DNA of 64,000 nucleotides from JASGIT01 sp047601665 (GTDB lineage: Bacteria; Pseudomonadota; Gammaproteobacteria; Burkholderiales; Burkholderiaceae_C). The notes under the pieces were generated by a model, which ran no database searches, had not been told where the DNA came from, and saw nothing but the letters and a program-made list of their open reading frames with translations. How positions within the stretch are numbered: the first letter of the stretch is position 1; each line of letters starts with the position of its first letter. Positions 62,096 through 64,000 of this stretch are shown piece after piece. The stretch lies in contig JASGIT010000001.1 in the NCBI GenBank assembly GCA_047601665.1, forward strand, positions 3,844,001-3,908,000, in the 5' to 3' direction. The position numbers were made by a program, and so were the translations under genes.

Positions 62096-62407
62096 ATGAA
62101 CAACAAGCTTTACGTGGGCAATCTCGCCTACTCCGTGACCAACGAATCCCTGACCCAGCTTTTCTCGCAATTCGGCTCGATCGTCAGCGCAAAGGTCATG
62201 ACCGACCGCGACACCGGCCGCTCCAAAGGTTTCGGCTTTGTCGAAATGGACGATGAAATGCAGGCGAAGGCCGCTATCGACGGCACCCACGGAAAAATGC
62301 TCGACGGCCGTGGCCTGACCGTGAACGTCGCACGCCCGATGGAACCTCGGACCGGCTTCGGCGGCGGGGCCAATCGGGGCGGCTTTCGCGGTGGTAGCCG
62401 CTACTGA
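62096..62407 (+). CDS. RRM-domain RNA-binding protein
   Basis: A single RNA recognition motif with a Gly/Arg tail, 103 residues long. RNP2 reads KLYVGNLAYSV and RNP1 reads GFGFVEMDD, both intact; the tail is FGGGANRGGFRGGSRY. Bacterial proteins of this type are often cold-induced and act as RNA chaperones. It lies 71 bp after infA in the same orientation. Confidence 0.93.
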   Translation: MNNKLYVGNLAYSVTNESLTQLFSQFGSIVSAKVMTDRDTGRSKGFGFVEMDDEMQAKAAIDGTHGKMLDGRGLTVNVARPMEPRTGFGGGANRGGFRGGSRY

Positions 62408-62440
62408 GCCTGCCTGCGCGAAAGTGCGCGCTGACGCCCG

Positions 62441-63244
62441 TCAGTGCGCCTGCGCGGACCAGTCGATCGGGTCCTGCTGCAGCACCATGTCGATGTCCAG
62501 CCCCAGCGCCAGCCCCACTTCGCCGGGGAAGGACACGGCCAGTTCCCTCTCGCCCAGCCCCGCCTCGCGCGCCCGCGCGTGCCAGCTGGCCAGGTGCAGC
62601 ACGCCTGCCAGGGGTTCGTACACACCGTTGTCGAAGGGCGCGTGCAGGTGCTCCAACGCATCGGCCACCACTCCGGGCAGCTGCCAACGGCGCGCCAGGC
62701 CCGCGCTGACCTGGGAATAGCAAAAGCCCAGCTGGCGCAGTTCCTGCCGGGCACGGCGCGGGTCCAGCGGCGGGGTAGCGATGGCCTGTGCCTCTTCCGG
62801 CTCCGCCATGTGCATGGCCAGTGCGCCCAGCCCGTGCAGCAATCCCGCCGTGTAGGCCGCCTGGGTGTCGTGGCGCACCAGGCCCGCCAGCGAGCGCGCG
62901 AGCTTGGCCGTGTGCAGGCTGTAGCGCCAGAACGCGGGCAAATTCACCCCCGGCACCGAACGCGACGCCGCGCCCAGCGGGGCCTGCGCCACCAGGGCGC
63001 GCAGCTGCGGCGCGCCCAGCAGCGCCAGCGCCTCGGGAATGCCCACGATCTGCCCCGTGGCCTGGAAAGCGGCGGAGTTCGCCAGTTCCAGCAGCCGCGC
63101 GGCCAGCGCCGGGTCGGTGCCGAAAAGCTGGTTCACGCGCCGCAGGTCGGGCTCGGGTGCGGCCAGCGCGTTCATCAGCAGCGCCACGGTGCGCGGCAGG
63201 CAGGGCAAGGCCAGCGGGGCGGCGACCAAAGCATCGAGTTGCAT
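62441..63244 (-). CDS. HDOD-domain protein
   Basis: This 267-residue HDOD domain occupies most of the protein: LPCLPRTVALLMNALAAPEPDLRRVNQLFGTDPALAARLLELANSAAF, then GIPEALALLGAPQLRALV, and AYTAGLLHGLGALAMHM where the HD metal dyad is degenerate (GLLHGLG). HDOD proteins are signalling modules related to HD phosphohydrolases but usually inactive. It stands alone between the RRM gene and tex, with no linked kinase. Confidence 0.87.
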   Translation of the reverse strand: MQLDALVAAPLALPCLPRTVALLMNALAAPEPDLRRVNQLFGTDPALAARLLELANSAAFQATGQIVGIPEALALLGAPQLRALVAQAPLGAASRSVPGVNLPAFWRYSLHTAKLARSLAGLVRHDTQAAYTAGLLHGLGALAMHMAEPEEAQAIATPPLDPRRARQELRQLGFCYSQVSAGLARRWQLPGVVADALEHLHAPFDNGVYEPLAGVLHLASWHARAREAGLGERELAVSFPGEVGLALGLDIDMVLQQDPIDWSAQAH

Positions 63245-63262
63245 GGGGCCGCTCTCTGTTGC

Positions 63263-64000
63263 CTATCGCTTCAGCTTGGCGAAAGCCGAGGCCATGGCGG
63301 ACTGCGGCGCGGGGTCGTTGCGGCGCTGCGGCTGCGCATAGCCACGGCCTGCGCCCTCGAAGCGGTTGTCGCGCGGGCCGTCCCTGCGCGCCGGGGCGGC
63401 GTCGAGCTTCATGGTCAGGCTGATGCGGTTGCGCGCCACGTCCACCTCCAGCACCTTCACCTTCACGATGTCGCCGGTCTTGACCACCTCGCGCGCGTCG
63501 TTGACGAACTTGTGGCTCAGCTGGCTCACGTGCACCAGCCCGTCCTGGTGCACGCCCAGGTCCACGAACGCGCCGAACTGCGCCACGTTGCTCACGGTGC
63601 CTTCGAGCACCATGCCTTCCTTCAGGTCCTTGATGTCTTCCACGCCATCGTTGAAGCGCGCCACCTTGAAGTCGGGTCGCGGGTCGCGGCCCGGTTTTTC
63701 GAGTTCGCCCAGGATGTCCTTGACGGTGATGACGCCGAATTTCTCGTTGGCGAACAGTTCGGGCTTCAGCGTCTTGAGCATGTCGGCCCGGCCCATGAGC
63801 TCGGCCACGGGCTTGCCGGTCTTTTCGATGATCTGCTGCACCACGGGGTAGGTTTCGGGGTGCACGCCGGTCATGTCGAGCGGGTTGTCGCCGCCACGGA
63901 TGCGCAAAAAGCCCGCGCTCTGCTCGAAGGTCTTGGCGCCCAGGCCGCTGACCTCCATGAGCTGCTTGCGGCTCTGGAAGCGGCCATTCGCGTCGCGCCA
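63263..64000 (-). CDS. tex: Tex-like transcription accessory protein (C-terminal part)
   Basis: The 245 visible residues are the C-terminal third of Tex. They include the helix-hairpin-helix tail WRDANGRFQSRKQLMEVSGLGAKTFEQSAGFLRI, and the S1 RNA-binding domain EGMVLEGTVSNVAQFGAFVDLGVHQDGLVHVSQLSHKFV...VKVKVLEVDVARNRISLTMK. A basic tail ends KLKR. The frame is open to the right edge and the gene continues beyond it. Tex is an RNA-binding cytosolic protein affecting transcription and stress responses. Confidence 0.94.
   Translation of the reverse strand, partial: WRDANGRFQSRKQLMEVSGLGAKTFEQSAGFLRIRGGDNPLDMTGVHPETYPVVQQIIEKTGKPVAELMGRADMLKTLKPELFANEKFGVITVKDILGELEKPGRDPRPDFKVARFNDGVEDIKDLKEGMVLEGTVSNVAQFGAFVDLGVHQDGLVHVSQLSHKFVNDAREVVKTGDIVKVKVLEVDVARNRISLTMKLDAAPARRDGPRDNRFEGAGRGYAQPQRRNDPAPQSAMASAFAKLKR

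Noticed and set aside
1..64000. CRISPR array, rRNA or integrase-bounded island
   Set aside because: No regularly spaced direct repeats, no rRNA sequence, and no integrase or tRNA-end duplication beside the single tRNA-Lys were seen.

Overview
The window is high-GC chromosomal DNA of a Gram-negative betaproteobacterium. The tolB-pal-cpoB-tcdA-tRNA-Lys block, the mltG-tmk-holB-pilZ-tatD block, the odhABL operon, a second infA, and a short interspersed repeat with an ATAGCTGCYAGCGCTT core all point to Burkholderiales. Comamonadaceae (Acidovorax/Alicycliphilus-like) is the best guess. That placement is inference from family knowledge; no rRNA or marker search was possible.

Layout. (1) 1-8317, minus strand: the sheath-proximal part of an extracellular contractile injection system (eCIS). 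The order is sheath, tube, a Zn-ribbon baseplate-type protein, a disordered protein, a DUF4255/Pvc16-like cap protein, an AAA+ ATPase and a DUF4157 protein that runs off the left edge. From the Zn-ribbon protein onward, consecutive genes overlap by ATGA, so they look translationally coupled. (2) 8747-9591: an IS5-family element between the sheath gene and a divergent gene at 9911-12708. That gene encodes a three-enzyme fusion (GH19 lysozyme/chitinase, papain-like protease, alpha/beta hydrolase) split by one frameshift, and is a candidate payload of the injection system. (3) 12867-27789: housekeeping genes, namely mgtA, an AI-2E-family permease, the 2-oxoglutarate dehydrogenase operon odhA-odhB-odhL, zapE, a periplasmic coiled-coil protein, a broken small membrane protein, a PP2C phosphatase and a DinG/YoaA-type helicase.

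(4) 27830-44712: a cobalamin/cobalt region. A cobalamin riboswitch precedes a TonB-dependent receptor, followed by a binding protein, permease, ATPase, a CbiX-like protein with a ferredoxin-like tail, and CobW. After an interruption by a divergent tetR/MFS pair (the MFS gene is frameshifted) and an autoregulated-looking Fic gene, the cluster resumes with cobN, a chlI/chlD-type gene and a second B12-type binding protein. The chlI/chlD gene carries a textbook programmed -1 frameshift signal: an A7 slip site, a 7-nt spacer and an 11-bp GC stem. It probably makes both a short AAA+ subunit and a long AAA+/VWA subunit for the CobN cobaltochelatase.

(5) 45054-55070: tRNA-Lys, tcdA, cpoB, pal, tolB, msbA, an ankyrin protein, tatD, pilZ, holB, tmk and mltG. 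(6) 55100-64000: ygfZ, a DUF4143 ATPase, a thioesterase-GNAT fusion, an alpha/beta hydrolase, a secreted hydratase-like protein, an iron-type alcohol dehydrogenase, a small protein-infA-RRM operon behind a long leader, an HDOD protein and the 3' part of tex.

Across regions 3-6 a roughly 45-bp repeat recurs between genes and once inside ygfZ. In three places its ATAGCTGC core supplies the TAG stop codon of the adjacent gene. Large opposite-strand open frames in this GC-rich DNA were treated as shadows of the genes listed.
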